Below are positions 35,129 through 48,361 of a stretch of 64,000 nt of DNA, piece after piece. The number at the start of each line of letters is the position of its first letter. Within the stretch, counting starts at the first letter, position 1. Source of the DNA: Climacium dendroides (lineage: Eukaryota > Streptophyta > Bryopsida > Hypnales > Climaciaceae); NCBI GenBank assembly GCA_950106755.1, contig OX467084.1:31561213-31625212 (forward strand), in the 5' to 3' direction. The translations under genes and the position numbers were made by a program. The notes under the pieces are model-generated. The model was not told the origin of the DNA. It worked only from the letters and a program-made list of their open reading frames with translations, and did not search any database.

Positions 35129-38100
35129 AGAGGATCAATTTGAAATTTTTTTTGGGAAAAAGTGATTCTTTTGATTTGCTTAGATTGTCTAACCAAGAAA
35201 AAAACCTATATATCATACAATAACTTTTTAATTGTTAGTCAAAAGTTATGAAATTGATTGGGCTTGATAGAAAAACCTTGTCCCTATGTTGTGTGAAATT
35301 TTCAAAAAAAAAAATTAAAAATCCATTCATAGTGAGCTACCCTTTATAATCTAATGCATATGAGATTAAGCAACAAAGTTCAAAAAGTTAGAGATAGACC
35401 TAATTTATTGTAGATTAAAAAATAGGCTAAAAAAGTCCAAAATACTCTTGATTTCAATTACAAAGTTCTAGTCTTGTGGCTTAACAATTGATGATTGTGT
35501 ATCATACACCTCAAATATATCCCTTCCTTGCTTGAAAATTGGCAAATAATCCTTATATAGGTCAATACATAAACAAATTCTCACCTATAAGTAGTCACTT
35601 AATTAATGCATATTATTAATACAAACTACCATATATAACCATCAAATGGATGAAAATTGTAGTTTATATATGTAGTATTAGAGATGGACAATGAAAAGTT
35701 AGGAGAAAATTTAAGGCATTTAAAAAAATTATGATATAAATGAAGTCATATTTTGAAAAAAAAATCACAATATATTACATACAATTGATTGATTAATGTG
35801 AAGCATCTTATTTTGTGGGCTATTTTAGCAAATTCTTGTGAAAACAATACATTAGATCCATTTAAGAATTCAATTTTTATTTTTAAAAAAATTCACATGG
35901 TTTAGTTTGCTTTCTAAAACAATCACACTATTGGAATTAGTATGTTTTAATTCCATCTTATTCATTTTAACCATGTAAATATCCAAGCCTTTTGAAGTGT
36001 GTTTTTTCTAGGAAAAAAGAACATGGGCTTATAATTATCCCCAATGAAGCAAGTTTTCCTTTTCTTTACAAAATCAAGCCATATATATGTTTAAAGAACT
36101 TGTGTATTAGTGTATATACCAGTTTTGAGAGTGAAATTGCACAGGCGTTGTGAGATTATAACAAGAAAAATGTAATTGTCCTATTTTTAGTATGTTGTCC
36201 CTCCCCCACAATGTTTGAGAAATTTGTATGTAAGAGTTTTGTAGATTAGAGGTGACATGAACATTGAACTAAAAATTATGTTAGTCCACTAAATCGTACT
36301 TTTAAAAACCTTAAATTTACATGAAGAGCTATCAAACTCATTACACGATCTACCTTGCAATTTTTGTAATGAATTTATTTTTATAAGTAGAAATTGAAGA
36401 TAACTCCAAATCAATACTTGTAAGTTTAAATTTTGAACAATGAAAATCATGAAAACATTTTACTCTTTCCATTGGGACCATTTTCAAAGCAAATGGATAT
36501 GTACAATTTTTAAGAGATCAAATCAAGTGAAATTGGCATTTTTTTCTCAAATTTGGGAAATGAAGTAAAATTGGCATTTTTTTCTCAAATTTGGGAAATG
36601 AAGTAAAATTGGCAAGTTATATTCTTTACTAATGGTACATTCTGTGCATTTGAAAATCTCTTGAAAATCAAATATTTACCTATTTGAGTGAAAAATGAAA
36701 GCTTCCAATAGTGAACCTTTAGAATTGCTTATAAAAAAATCTTGAAATAGTCAAAGGAATTTAATTGCCTACACCAAAATGAGTTTAAAATTTAAAATTG
36801 ACCATATATGGTCAGTTGGGTAGTTAGGGATTAAAGCTATCAACAATTTAGTTTTTCCTTCTATTTTATACCTACTTCAGTTTAACATTTTTTAAAGAAT
36901 GAAAATCAAAGAGAAAAGAAAGGAATTTTTAATTTAAACTATCATCTTAATTCTTTAATATAAAAATTAATTAGTTAGAATTTGTAATACATAAATTTTA
37001 AGTTAAGAGGATTCAAAGCCTTATAATCTAATCAAGCTAGGAACAAAGAAAAAAAAATTGTTTTCATTCTTTTAATGCTTATATCTTGTGATCAATAAAG
37101 TCAAAGTTTTTTGAAACTTATACCATACATTTTTACACTAGTCTAGTGCAAGATCTTGTAGTTGGATATGTGAAAAAAGCAAATGTTTAAATTTTTATTG
37201 TTTGCATTGAAAATGACAATTTTGAGTGTTTTTTAGTCCCTCTAAATGACCTTGGGACTTGAGGGGTTAATATCTTTTCCAAAGAACAAGTAGCAAATGA
37301 GGGATATTGTAAAATATTTTTGGTTGCTTAGGTCACTTTTAACACCTTAATTACCCTTAGCTATGATCTTCAAATCAATTTATTAATATTGAACTAATTT
37401 TATTTTTTTATATATTTATTTATTTATAAGATATCAATATTTTCTTATTTTAAAAAATCATTTTAAAATAAATTTATATCTTTTTCAAGTTTCTTGATTG
37501 AAAATTTAAATAATAAATAATTTTGATATTTTAAATTTCAAATTATTACAAATATATTGATTTGAAATTTATAATATATTTATAATAATTTGAATAATTT
37601 AAAATAATTTATTTATAATAATTTATAATAATATTATTATAATATGCAAAATAACCTTAGATTTGTACCTTAAACAAAGGTTAGAACAATAAATAGTAAT
37701 CTACAATTTCAATTCAAGAGTCATTTTAAATGAAGATAATTACAAAGTTATGAAAAAACACTTAATATTGTAGAGTTTGGACTCTCAACATAAAGCTTGC
37801 AATTGCAATAGAACATTGAGATTTTCAAATAATTTTAGAAACTTGAAGTTGTTATGCTTTGATTTAATGAATTTTAAAATTAATACAATGATAGATATTT
37901 TGAAAGTAACAAATGAGTTTGATCAAGGTGGATTTAATTTTTGAATGAAAGAGTCTTTTTGACTTTAAATCATTAGTCTAATAATTATGTAATTTGTTTC
38001 TTCCAATATGTTTTTTTTCTAGGTAATTAATGTGGATAGTTTTCTTTATTTATTTTACTTCAAACTACCCCAAAGTCCAAAATTTGAATGATGAACAAAG

Positions 38101-39055
38101 TGGTTTATTGTGACAATTTATCATAATAACTTCTCATTCATCCAAAATAATAAATGAATCTTTTATAAACAACATTAATTATGATGAATATTTTTTGTTT
38201 TTAACCTAAGTTTGGACTTATGCATTCAATGGCATTGAGGATATTAAGAGGCATTAGGATTGGTTAAATTTAATTTTCTCCTAAATCTAAAGAGAACCAC
38301 AAAGTAGGGCCTTTGACTTCCAAGTTTTCAATACTATATTTGAACTATAGGATACAAACTACTCCCTCTATCCTACTAAAAACCTTTAAAATTAGGCACA
38401 ATTTGTGTCCTACTAAAAAGCTCCGTATACTAATTTCAACCACTAAATAAGCATTGGCCATATTGAATGACCTTGTGGGAATAAGTGACAAGCAATCAAG
38501 GAGCATCCTCTTTTAACAAGCTCAACCTTGTCCATATAAGGCCCTTTGTACTTGTTGCTTCCTCAAACAATTGTGTTGGCAATGAATTTGGTGACCACTT
38601 GGGTGCTATGCACATTTGTTCATAAAGGAGGACGGGTTTCTTCATTGCAATATTTAGGTCGGGAGCATATATTTCTACAATCCCATTGCTACCACCAACC
38701 TTTAAATCATCGGAAATGATGAGTTCATAACATTTAGGAACAATGCTCAAATATGATATTTTCTATATAGATTTTGGGTGCTTGAACAACGGCACCTAAG
38801 TTGAAGATTTTGCATAGTTCTAGGGGATGGAATAGTAGTTCTTGAATGTATGTATCATTGGTATGAAGACTAAAAATATAGTTAATCCTTCATGAGGAAG
38901 GATTTGGGAGGATTTTAGTGAGATATAGGGAATATACAGTATACCATTGATAAATCAACATCTTCCATCTAGATGTCATTGTAACATCTAAACCTTAACA
39001 CTCTCAAATACAATACAATACATGTATAAAACCTAATCATATTATAGCTTTTCAA
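35129..39055. other. AT-rich intergenic region, no gene seen
   Basis: Contains a 38-bp tandem repeat (36530-36613, separate entry) and, on the minus strand at 38496-38750, an isolated 84-codon frame of more balanced composition (starts MSIVPKCYELIISDD) that I do not recognise. The latter may be a transposon or gene remnant. Nothing else stands out. Confidence 0.5.
36530..36613. repeat. 38-bp tandem duplication
   Basis: Two complete copies plus the start of a third of a unit beginning AAATTGGCATTTTTTT. The copies are identical, so this is recent. Confidence 0.9.
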
Positions 39056-39405
39056 ACATGTACAAGGTAAAATAATGACCAATTCAAATTTGAAATGTTG
39101 TGTGTCATTAACTTGAAGACAAACTTTTGTCACTATTGTCTCCCTCAAGCATGTATGAGCTGCAATAATGACCAATTAAAATTTGGAGTGTCATTTGTTA
39201 TTATGGTTGAGCTGCAATAATGACCAATTAAAATTGGGAGTGTCATTTGTTATTGTACCAGCCTCAACTTGAAGACAAACTTTTGTCACTACCATCTACC
39301 TCAACCATGTACGAGGTGCAATAATGACCAATTCAAATTTGAAGTGTCATATGTCATTGTATCATGCTCAATTTGAAGACAAAATTTTGTTACTACTGTC
39401 TACCA
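39056..39405. repeat. Degenerate tandem repeat, about four units
   Basis: Units carry TGCAATAATGACCAATTCAA, then a TTTGAAGTGTCAT.TGTCATT block, and in the longer ones AACTTGAAGACAAACTTTTG and TCACTA...CTACCTCAA. Units begin near 39056, 39150, 39209 and 39306, so period length varies (about 60 to 100 bp) by internal deletion. Confidence 0.7.
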
Positions 39406-40195
39406 TTGTCATACACAAATCACAATGTTGCACCTAAAAATGATCTCACTAGACTTTAACATTAAAATACTTGAGCACCCCTACATTAGCCAATGAATGA
39501 TTTTGAGAGAAATGTAGAAACAAATAATGAACTATTCATTTGGATATATACTAATTTTTTGTTTGCCTATATTATCATAGGTGTAGGGCAGCTTTGGCAC
39601 CTTGAAGCCAAAATAATTTAATTTTAGAATTTGGATAGTTTAGCAGTTTGTTTTAATTTTCTTGACTTTTGGCACTTTCATCCTCCTACTTTTTCAATAT
39701 TTCCAATTTTTTTATTGATTTTTTAATCATGTTGTAAATGTGTTCCTTTTTTCTAAATTTTTTCAAGAATATTTTTTGGATATTTAGAATTGGCACTAAT
39801 GAATTTTTTTTAGACTTTCAAAAATAGTTGTACAATTTTTAAAATTTTAGACATGTTCCAAATTTTTCCTAATTATTTACAAAATTGACCTACACTTAGG
39901 GTAGTAATAAATACATTCAGAGTATTTTTTGAGTTGTACCACCTATTTTCTTCAAATTTTCATATTGAATTGGCTTTCTATGTATCGAGTCCAATTTTTT
40001 TCTATATTTTTCACTCTAAATAGAAATTTATAAATTTTTTTTTTTGATGTTTTCAAATTGCAAACCATTTTTTTCCCAATTTCACTAGCTAACTATGAAC
40101 TAACTCTTGGTTCTCCCCAACTACATTGGTGATAAGCCTTGTCCTTCCAAGTTTAACCCTTGAAAGGCTTGAAAGCCCTTTGCAACCATATACTA
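39406..40195. other. T-rich intergenic sequence, nothing recognised
   Basis: No ORF of note and no repeat ends seen. Confidence 0.5.
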
Positions 40196-41280
40196 TATTA
40201 TGATAGTATGTAATTAACAATGTATCACAATTCATCTATTAAACCACAATTAACCCCCAAATCACAAAGAGGACAGAAGGTGTCCTCACACAATTTGAAG
40301 TCCAGTTCAAAGTGTTGTAACTTTTGCATCCAAGGTCCAAATTCAATAAAACTTGTTGGAAAAGTTGTGTTCTCCCTTCTAGTTTGTGTGGCAAATATTT
40401 CAGATCAATCCAAGATGTACTGAGTTTTGGGGGGCCAATTGAAGTTCATAGCTTCAATTTGAGTTCACCAAATTGCATTTAGGGCTGCAACTTCGGGGGT
40501 TTAGATCTCTTTCGTAAAACATTCATTTTCAATAAAATTTGTTGGATTTTGTTCCCCTTGAAGTCTAGTTATTGTGGTAAAATTTTCATGTCAATCCAAG
40601 TTGTTGTGAATGTTTGGGAGCAATTCGAAGTTCAACATCCTGGCATTTTGGGAGTAGAGTGAACTTCGGCGGCCTATTTCTTCTTCATACAAAGTCCATT
40701 TTCAATAATTTTTTTTGGAAAAGTTGCGCATACTAGTCAAGTTTGTGAGGCAAAAACCTCATGTCAATCCAAGAAGTAATGAGTGAGTGAGAAGCATTCT
40801 AGTAGTAGTAGGTTCAGCCTTAGATGTGTTTTTTTGCAATTTTTCTTGATGTTTTTTGACATTTCAAAGCTGTTTTTTAGACACATTGAATGAAAAAAAA
40901 AATTCACCAATGTGTTTGTATACTAGTTTTGAATTGTTTTGTAGTGTAAAGTTTTTTCATTTGAGTAGGTTTAGAAAACAAATTTCACCTCCAAATGTGT
41001 TTTTGGGAAAATTTCAGCATCTATTTTTGACACTAAAACATTATGATCTTGCAATCTATATGGCCAAATGACTTCAAATTTTGTACATATCATCTAAAAC
41101 ATATACACTACAACATTGTACGGTTGAGATTTCTATAACTTGAAGATATCTAGACCTATAGGGCTTCAAAAGCAATGATGTTTTTGAACCGTGGATATTG
41201 AATGTCACTTTGGGGTTAAAGATTTCTAAAACTAAATACAGGTCGTATAGAGGGATCCAAGGGCCACTCAAGGGTTAAGG
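40196..41280 (+). repeat. 1.1-kb dispersed repeat directly upstream of LST8
   Basis: Its left edge (GATAGTATGTAATTAACAAT) and right edge (TATAGAGGGATCC.AAGGGCC ... TCAAGGGTTAA) both occur, joined together and inverted, at 19828-19985, which marks these as the boundaries of a repeat. The interior has recurring phrases such as TTCAATAAAACTTGTTGGAAAAGTTG and CATGTCAATCCAAG at 40340, 40530 and 40690. No long ORF, no terminal inverted repeat found. Confidence 0.6.
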
Positions 41281-41564
41281 AATTAAAAATTCCCACTATA
41301 GAATAAAAACAGTCGGTGGCAAAAAGACACTAAAGACCAAACATATATTTTTTTTCAGTGTGTAGTCTCTCCTCCGTCGGTCCGACCTCCCAGCGTCGCC
41401 TTCGCAAACCCTGTCTTCCCTTCCCCCGCAGCTGTTCCACCAAGCACTTGCAACATGCACACAACTCTCTCTCCTCCGATCGTCTCCTTCCGTGCCTCAA
41501 TTTCCGTCACAATGACGACTTACTAGCGCACGCAAGCCGGCCGGCTCCCAATTATTCCAACATC
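41281..41564 (+). promoter_or_regulatory. LST8 core promoter and 5' leader
   Basis: A TATA-like ATATATTT lies at 41343-41350, followed by a sharp change to CT/CG-rich sequence at about 41365, as expected of a plant 5' untranslated leader (CTCTCCTCCGTCGG, CTCTCTCTCCTCC). The exact start of transcription is not determinable. It lies only about 60-80 bp downstream of the repeat at 40196-41280. Confidence 0.5.
41455..41526 (+). CDS. Upstream ORF (23 codons) in the LST8 leader
   Basis: ATG 41455 opens a 23-codon frame ([12 protein letters not shown]...) that closes at TAG 41524-41526, 38 bp before the LST8 ATG and in another frame. If the leader starts upstream of 41455, ribosomes would meet this uORF first. 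Whether it is translated is inference. Confidence 0.35.
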   Translation: MHTTLSPPIVSFRASISVTMTTY

Positions 41565-44500
41565 ATGCCGCACCCGTCGGTTGTCTTGGCCACCGCAGGC
41601 TACGACCACACCATCAAGTTCTGGGACGCCACCAGCGGCCGCTGCTACCGCACGCTCCAGTACACGGACTCGGTACGTAAACCTCTTGCAACTCCGTCGA
41701 TTCACTTCTTAATGCATCACACAACGCTTAACTCCTGGCGATCGGTCGGAATAGAACTCTCATTCTTGTAATTTTTTGAATTGCGTTTTTTTCTAATTCG
41801 ATTGTGTTGTGTATTGAGGGAGAGTCTGTTCTTAAGGTTTAATTACACTTAGAAAGATGAGAGGACGTTCGGTTTGTTGATGGATGAGAAACTACAGAAT
41901 GAGGATATGTATATGTTGTGAGTTTTAGGGATTTACCTCGAGGTTCTTATTGCTTTTCTTTTTTAGTTTCTGGCTGTGTTAATGGATTACGAGGTGGTCT
42001 TGTTCGTGCAATTTTTAAATTTCATTTTTTAATTGCCGTGCATCTGCACTTTTTTCGATTTTGTTTCTATAGACTCTGTTCTTAACCCTTTAGTGTCTAA
42101 GAAACCCAAATTGGGTCTCATGTTTTTTTTCAGCAACTTTAGAGATTTAATATGGGGATTTTTATTTATTTAAATAATGATTTATTTAAACCGATGAATG
42201 CAATGTTCTTCACTCAAGATAATTATATAATAAAATTTTCTATTTAGATTATGCTTTCTACAAAACATTCAATCAAAGTCCACTACTTGAAATAGTGAAT
42301 TCTTAGTACGTAAAGGGTTAAGCTGGAAGTGCACACATAGAGATTAGAGGACGTTTAGATTGTCGTTGGATTAGAAACTGCAGAACGAGAATATATATGT
42401 ATGTGTGAGTTTATAGGGCTTTGTCAAGAGGTTCTTAACGATTTTCTTTTTCTGGTTTCAGGCTGTGTTACTGGAATACGAGGGATTCTCGTTGTGTCAA
42501 TTTTTTAATTGCGTTTTCGATTGCATTATTCTCGTTTTTTTTTTAATAGAGTCGGTTCTTTAGCTGTAATTACATATACGGAGAGTGGAAAACGTTAGAA
42601 AACGTTTAGATTTAGTAATTGGAGATCAAGAATTTTGTTTCTTCCCGTAACCTAGGTTTTGATAATGGTGCTGAGTTTTGGATCTCTTTGTTGTTTTGGC
42701 AGCAAGTGAATCGGTTGGAGGTCACGCCTGATAAGCAGTACTTGGCGGCAGCAGGGAATCCTCATATTCGACTTTATGATGTAAACTCCAATCATCCTCT
42801 GCCGGTAAGCTCCAATTCCGTCTTCTGATTTTGTTATATAATGCTAGTTCACGTGATGCTGAAGTAGGGAAGTATAGTTGCATGGCTCACTCGTACGGGT
42901 GCAACAATCGTTGTTCATGGGCAAAGTCAACCACACCTTGCAGCGACACTTTTAACACGAAGCATAGTTACTCTATTAGACTAACCAAATTTTTAGTTGA
43001 TTCCAATGCATCAAAGTATGCCATATTGGATACGTTATGCAATGCAAAAGTCTCAAGGGTTCAATGTTTTATCTCTAGATGAATTAAAACCGACGGCAGT
43101 TCTGTGTTAAGGTGGTGTACATTCTTATTATCTACACGTACTCATCGTGCAGGATTTTAGGGTGTCATGTTAGGGGGGGTGTTAGTGTAGCAATTAGATA
43201 CCTCCATCTTTAGGCCTTGCATCGTAGTCTGTGTATTCTGAGGTGTTGGGAGTATGGCAAGGTTTTTTAGATTGCGAGTGTGTTTGATGTAGAAGACTGC
43301 GTTGTTATGGTAGGTTAGTTCTTGCTTTTAGATGGTACTGTATTGTTCCACGTGCAAACAGAGTTTGCAATGTATCTGGTGGATGTCATCTGATCTTGAG
43401 TTCATCCGATGGCAGGTTCTAAACTACGAACAGCATGTGAACAATGTGACTGCTGTAGGCTTCCAGTGTGATGGAAAATGGATGTATTCTGGTTCTGAGG
43501 ACGGTACGGTTAAGATCTGGGATCTCAGGTATGTTTGTTCTCTAGTCAGGTTACATAAGGAAGGATTCTTTATTATTTTTGTCAGTTGCTTCTATTACAG
43601 AGGAGGAATAACTGTTGCAATAACTGTAGGGGGTGTGAGCATGCCTTTAAAATCTCGCTCTCAGCTGAAAAGAGTATTATAATGGGACACAGATTTTTTT
43701 TTGAATGTATTTGGGTCCTCTGTATTCTCTTTGAGACACAGTTTGCTGCAATTGCTCATCTCAATAATCATTAGGCTTTCTGTTTCTGTTAAACTCATTC
43801 ACATGCATGCACAGAGCACCGGGTTGCCAACGCGAATATGAGAGTCGAGCTGCAGTGAATACAGTCGTTCTTCATCCAAATCAGGTCATTTCCGAAAGTA
43901 GTTGGAGGCTGCTGATCTGATAGTCATATTTGTGCTGAAATGGATGCCTTGGTGTGGAATTACTGGAATAAATCTCCTTTTTTGCTGATAATCAGTTGTT
44001 ATAGAAACTAAATGCTTATTCTGCTTTTGATCTGTTGATAATTTGTGCAGACTGAGTTGATATCAGGTGATCAAAATGGAAACATCAGGGTTTGGGACCT
44101 TAAAACAAACTCGTGCAGCTGTGAGCTGGTGTGTGCTCGTCATCTGTTTTGATCGTTCATTTGAACAATGTAGATCATGTAACTTTTATATTTGCAAGGT
44201 AGCTGTTCGTTGCTGTGTGTCCGGTTTAAGGTAAAGGATATTTTTTGTGACATGTGATACTGTTCATATTAATAATCTGACTGCACAAGTTCTTCACGTT
44301 GCGGTTCTTCTACAATTTTAATCAATCTTTTTGCCTATTCTGCAATGTTCACAAATCTGCGTAGTGTTTACTCACCGTGATTCATGATCGTCATTTGCAG
44401 GTTCCGGAGGTGGACACTGCTGTTAGGTCATTGACCGTAATGTGGGACGCCAGTTTAGTCGTGGCAGCTAACAATAATGGCACATGTTATGTTTGGCGCC

Positions 44501-46095
44501 TTCTTCGCGGAACACAGGTTTACTGCTCTTCAACAGATATCTATTCCTACAGTAGCAATTGTTTCTTCTTATAACTAATCGTTGATAGATATTGTAGGAA
44601 TTGTTTTGGGGAGATTGACCCAGGCATTTAAGAACTTTTTAAGGCTTACGAAACTGAAGTGTATGGTGCCAGAATTTGCAGCTCAGTTCTTTTGTTTGGT
44701 GACAAATTTACGAGGACCTTTTTTGACATTGATAGGGGGAAGTTCTCATATTGCACCAGAATTTATATTAATTCTCTCATTCGATTGAAATGGCACTCTA
44801 TTTATGTTGCCATCAATTTAATCACTGGATTTTCACTGCAGATGATGACGAATTTTGAGCCTCTTCACAAGCTTCAGGCACACGATAAATACGTCTTGAA
44901 GTGCTTGCTGTCACCTGAATATTGCGAACCTAACAAGTACACTCCTTTCTCTTTTGATATTAGATTCAGCGAGTGCGTGAAAGACATCAGTGATGTGAGG
45001 CTCTAAGGTTTTGCATCTGAGAAACGTTTTTTGCATTATGAAAATCAAAAGGTCATTGTGCCATTTCTGCAATCTCGTAGATACATCGATACTCATAAGT
45101 TAGTTCACTTGCCATTGATGGTGCTTTGTCACTAAGTCTTGACATATTTGATTTTTCTTTGTATTGTATTGTATTGTATTGTAGGTATTTGGCTACGACG
45201 TCCTCTGACAACACTGTAAAGATATGGAACATTTTCGATTTCTCTCTTGCACGTACTTTGAAAGGTCCGAACTTTCTCCTTTGCTTTTGTGGACCAGCTC
45301 GAGCTTGTGCACCTTTGTGTTTCTAATGTACTGTTTTATACTGAGATTTTGAACAGATGACTATTCGCAGAAACGTATAATTTTTCATATGCGGATTGAG
45401 TGGTTTCTTATTTATTTTTATTTTTTCGTGATCTTGTATTGTGATTAGTTTGGGTGATCTTATCAATGAAAGTGCATAGCGTGTGCAACTTTCCTAATAT
45501 TGTGGGAACTTGCAGGGCATACGCGTTGGGTGTGGGATTGCGTATTTTCTGTCGATGGTGCATTTTTGGTTACAGGTCAGTTGTCCAATTGCGGTTTTAT
45601 TTGCTCATAAATGTAGATTTCATTATGATGTAGAATCTTCGTCTCCATACACAGCTCCTCAAATTCTGTATATATATATATTGGAGTTGGCTTTCGCATT
45701 TTACTTTGGATTTTCTGATCCCAATCCCTGCTAGCGCATGAGTTATCTCTAGGGTTTCAATGCTACATTTGTTATATTTCAACTGTGGAGCATGAGAATT
45801 GAGCTTGCATTTTTGGAGTCTTGTCAAATATCCGATGAATATTGAAAGTGCTTGCACGTCGATTTTCTCATTCCAACGAGAGGTTCGACGTAGGTTGAAG
45901 AACTAATATTAGCGATGACAAAGTCTAGGATATATGATAACTTCATTTTTTTGGTTTTCTGAAACAGCATCGTCAGATACAACAGCTAAACTTTGGGAGC
46001 TTTCCTCTGGAGAAGCTATTCGAACTTACCATGGCCATCACAAGGCCACTGTCTGTTGTGCTTTACATGATGGCACAGATCCTTCAGCTACTTAA
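41565..46095 (+). CDS. LST8: LST8, WD40 subunit of the TOR kinase complex
   Basis: Ten coding exons, all GT-AG: 41565-41672, 42703-42804, 43416-43528, 43815-43884, 44051-44128, 44401-44517, 44842-44936, 45185-45264, 45516-45575, 45968-46095. The sum is 951 nt, 316 residues, close to the roughly 300-residue family norm. The protein is seven WD40 repeats, starting [21 protein letters not shown], with [76 protein letters not shown] and the family-typical end [13 protein letters not shown]. Family knowledge: LST8 is a beta-propeller that binds and stabilises the TOR kinase domain. Oddities: an extra EYCEPN-type insert before KYLATTSSD at the exon 7/8 junction, and a seven-residue tail after CALHD. 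The ATG at 41565 is the first ATG in this frame. An in-frame open stretch upstream has no ATG. Confidence 0.95.
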
Positions 46096-47660
46096 TATTT
46101 CAGGCATGTACCTGTATTACGCTTTTTCAAGTGATTTGTGAATGGATTTCATTCGCAAGGTTCTTCCAGTTGTAAGGATCAAATGTTCAGTGCAAACTAT
46201 GAGTTTCATGAGGCCCTAAAACCTCGAAGAGCTCTTTAACCCTGGAAGGACGTTTTGTGTCTTTGGGATGGGTCAAACAGGCCTTGTGCATATTGAAGAA
46301 TGGATTGTTTTTATCTGATTTTTTGTGTGCAACTTCTTCAATGCTATATTTACATAATTGGTTTAAGTTTGAGACCTTTTAGTTGTTTATTAATTTTATA
46401 TGGGAGAAAATGATACACTATCCTGTGTATTTCAATACTGTGAGTTTCTTTTTCTTAATTGTTTAGCTCTTTGATGTCCAATTTTTGGACAAAGAACAAA
46501 TTGAAATTCATGTTTCTTTCTCATTATTGCTTGGATGAAAGTTATCCTAATTTGTGGAGATACTTCATCCAATAGTTGTCCTATCTAATGGTTGGATTTG
46601 ATGTTATTAGAGTACATATTTTTTTAATATTTAAAAAAAACTACAAATGTAAAAGTATCTCAAGTGGTTGAGCAAGCCAAAATTGCATTGCTTTGAATTT
46701 AAAACTTGGTTTGTGAAAATGAGGTTATAGATTTAAAGAACTCAAAAATTTCAAAAAATCACTAAGAGGGCCTCATTTGGAAACCATTTTAACAAATTTT
46801 ATTTAGAAAAAGATAATATTTTGCTTATAATTGAATTTTGAAGGAATTTTGAATTTTTTTTTTCAAAATTTATAAAAAAATTGGTAATAGCATTGGTGAA
46901 TCTAATTGTATGGGTGAAATCTACAACAAAAAGTTTGTAACTTTTATTTGTATATCAATTTTAGAATATTCTTTCAAGTAGTGATTTTATAATGATTTTT
47001 TTCAAATTGTCAATTTTGGAAAACATTCACATTGAGTGGTTTTTTATTTTAAAAATGCCTTTGGACTTTAGGGGTTAAAACTTGATTTTGACATTCAAAA
47101 TGATATCTTTTGTTTTTATCAAAGCTAACTAAATGAAGCTTTTGTAAAGTGAAGTTTCTATACCAACAGGAAATTTTGAAAAATTCCTAAAAGTAAGCAT
47201 TTCATTGAAGTTTGAAGTTGAGGATCTATTGCCACTTTTATGAATATGGAGTGACATGGAAATTTTCCAATACACTCCTACAATGTTTTGCAGTGTAATG
47301 TATTTCTATTTTGAAAATTTCAAATTTATTGAACATGATTTGTATTTCATATGAATTTCCTTCATTTTTTTCTTTAAAAGTTCATGGTAATTTGAAATTG
47401 TTATAGAAAATTCTGAAATTTTATGATGTATATCAGACATGTGATTTCATCTCTAAAAAATAAAACCAAAAAAGTTAACTTATAAAGAACAAAGATATGG
47501 AGGATACAAAGTAAGGGAACTTTTAAGGTTGACTACATGGTCATAGGCTCCATTCTTCAAGGGATAACATTGAGTAAACATTGGTTTGGTGAAGTATTGT
47601 TTGAGATTTTGAAGTTTGAAATACTTCCCATAGAGGACCCTGCCTAAAAGGACGTTTTTC
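46096..47660. other. LST8 3' untranslated region, then AT-rich intergenic sequence
   Basis: The first 300 bases after the LST8 stop keep genic composition and probably include the 3' untranslated region. No polyadenylation signal was decisive. Beyond about 46450 the sequence is AT-rich and stop-rich with no gene. A stretch at 47220-47300 loosely resembles 53190-53240. Confidence 0.4.
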
Positions 47661-47661
47661 A

Positions 47662-47766
47662 GCCAATGAATCACAAAGAATCTCTCCATGCTCCATGCAG
47701 GATAGAAGTGTAACTATTCATCTTCCAAATTTTGTAGGAAAAGGGAATGTCTTCTACAGTAGCTTG
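47662..47766 (-). repeat. Dispersed repeat family A, inverted copy
   Basis: On the minus strand it reads GTAGAAGACATTCCCTTTTC, then AAATTTGGAAGATGAATAGTT.CACTTCTATC, then GAGAGATTCTTTGTGATTCA, matching 55810-55900 and 62310-62395. Confidence 0.75.
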
Positions 47767-48211
47767 TCTCCCCAATAATTCACAAGGTACCCAACAGATG
47801 ATTTCTATAGTGACTGGTTTGTTGTTTAAGGGTTAAAAGCAATAATTGCCACTTGACATAAGAAATTTAATCACCTAATTAACAGACAGGCCAAATGAAG
47901 CTTCTTTGAAGCTCTTATGGACCAACACCAGTAGCCAATCATTTAACAATTTTGAAGTAGACCATGTGCAATATGAGGCGGTAGAAATTTTTCCATGTAG
48001 GAAAATAAGAAATATGGGGATAACAAAATTTTCGGAATCTTATATTCCCAATGTGAATTTTGGGAGCCAAAAAATGCACTTCACCAAAAGTCAATGTTTA
48101 GCATCTTTCAATTCAGATCATTCAAGAACTACTTTTCTACTCACTACTTCCAATTTTCTTGCTCATTGCTTTGGGACATGTGTCATATCTTATTAGTCTC
48201 AACCTTGTAAA
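47767..48211. other. Intergenic sequence with an isolated ORF
   Basis: An open frame of 96 codons at 47906-48196 (plus) has no recognisable domain. I treat it as chance or repeat-derived. Confidence 0.35.
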
Positions 48212-48361
48212 GGACCAAAACAACACATTCCAAGTTCAAGGCTTCAGTTGGAAGTTTGTTCGAGCCTTGATTGGAAATACTGTATTGGACCAAAACAACA
48301 CATTCCAAGTTCAAGGCTTCAGTTGGATGTTTGTTTGAGCCTTGATTGGAAATACTGTACT
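48212..48361. repeat. 75-bp tandem duplication
   Basis: Two copies (48212-48286, 48287-48361) starting GGACCAAAACAACACATTCC, differing at only a few positions, so recent. Confidence 0.92.

Noticed and set aside
38358..38385. ACTCCCTCTATCCTACTAAA, similar to Stowaway MITE ends
   Set aside because: No inverted partner and no TA duplication seen; a single motif is not enough.
41358..41564. In-frame N-terminal extension of LST8, resembling a transit peptide
   Set aside because: The frame is open but has no ATG before 41565 (the apparent start at 41358 is GTG), and LST8 proteins start where the 41565 ATG is.
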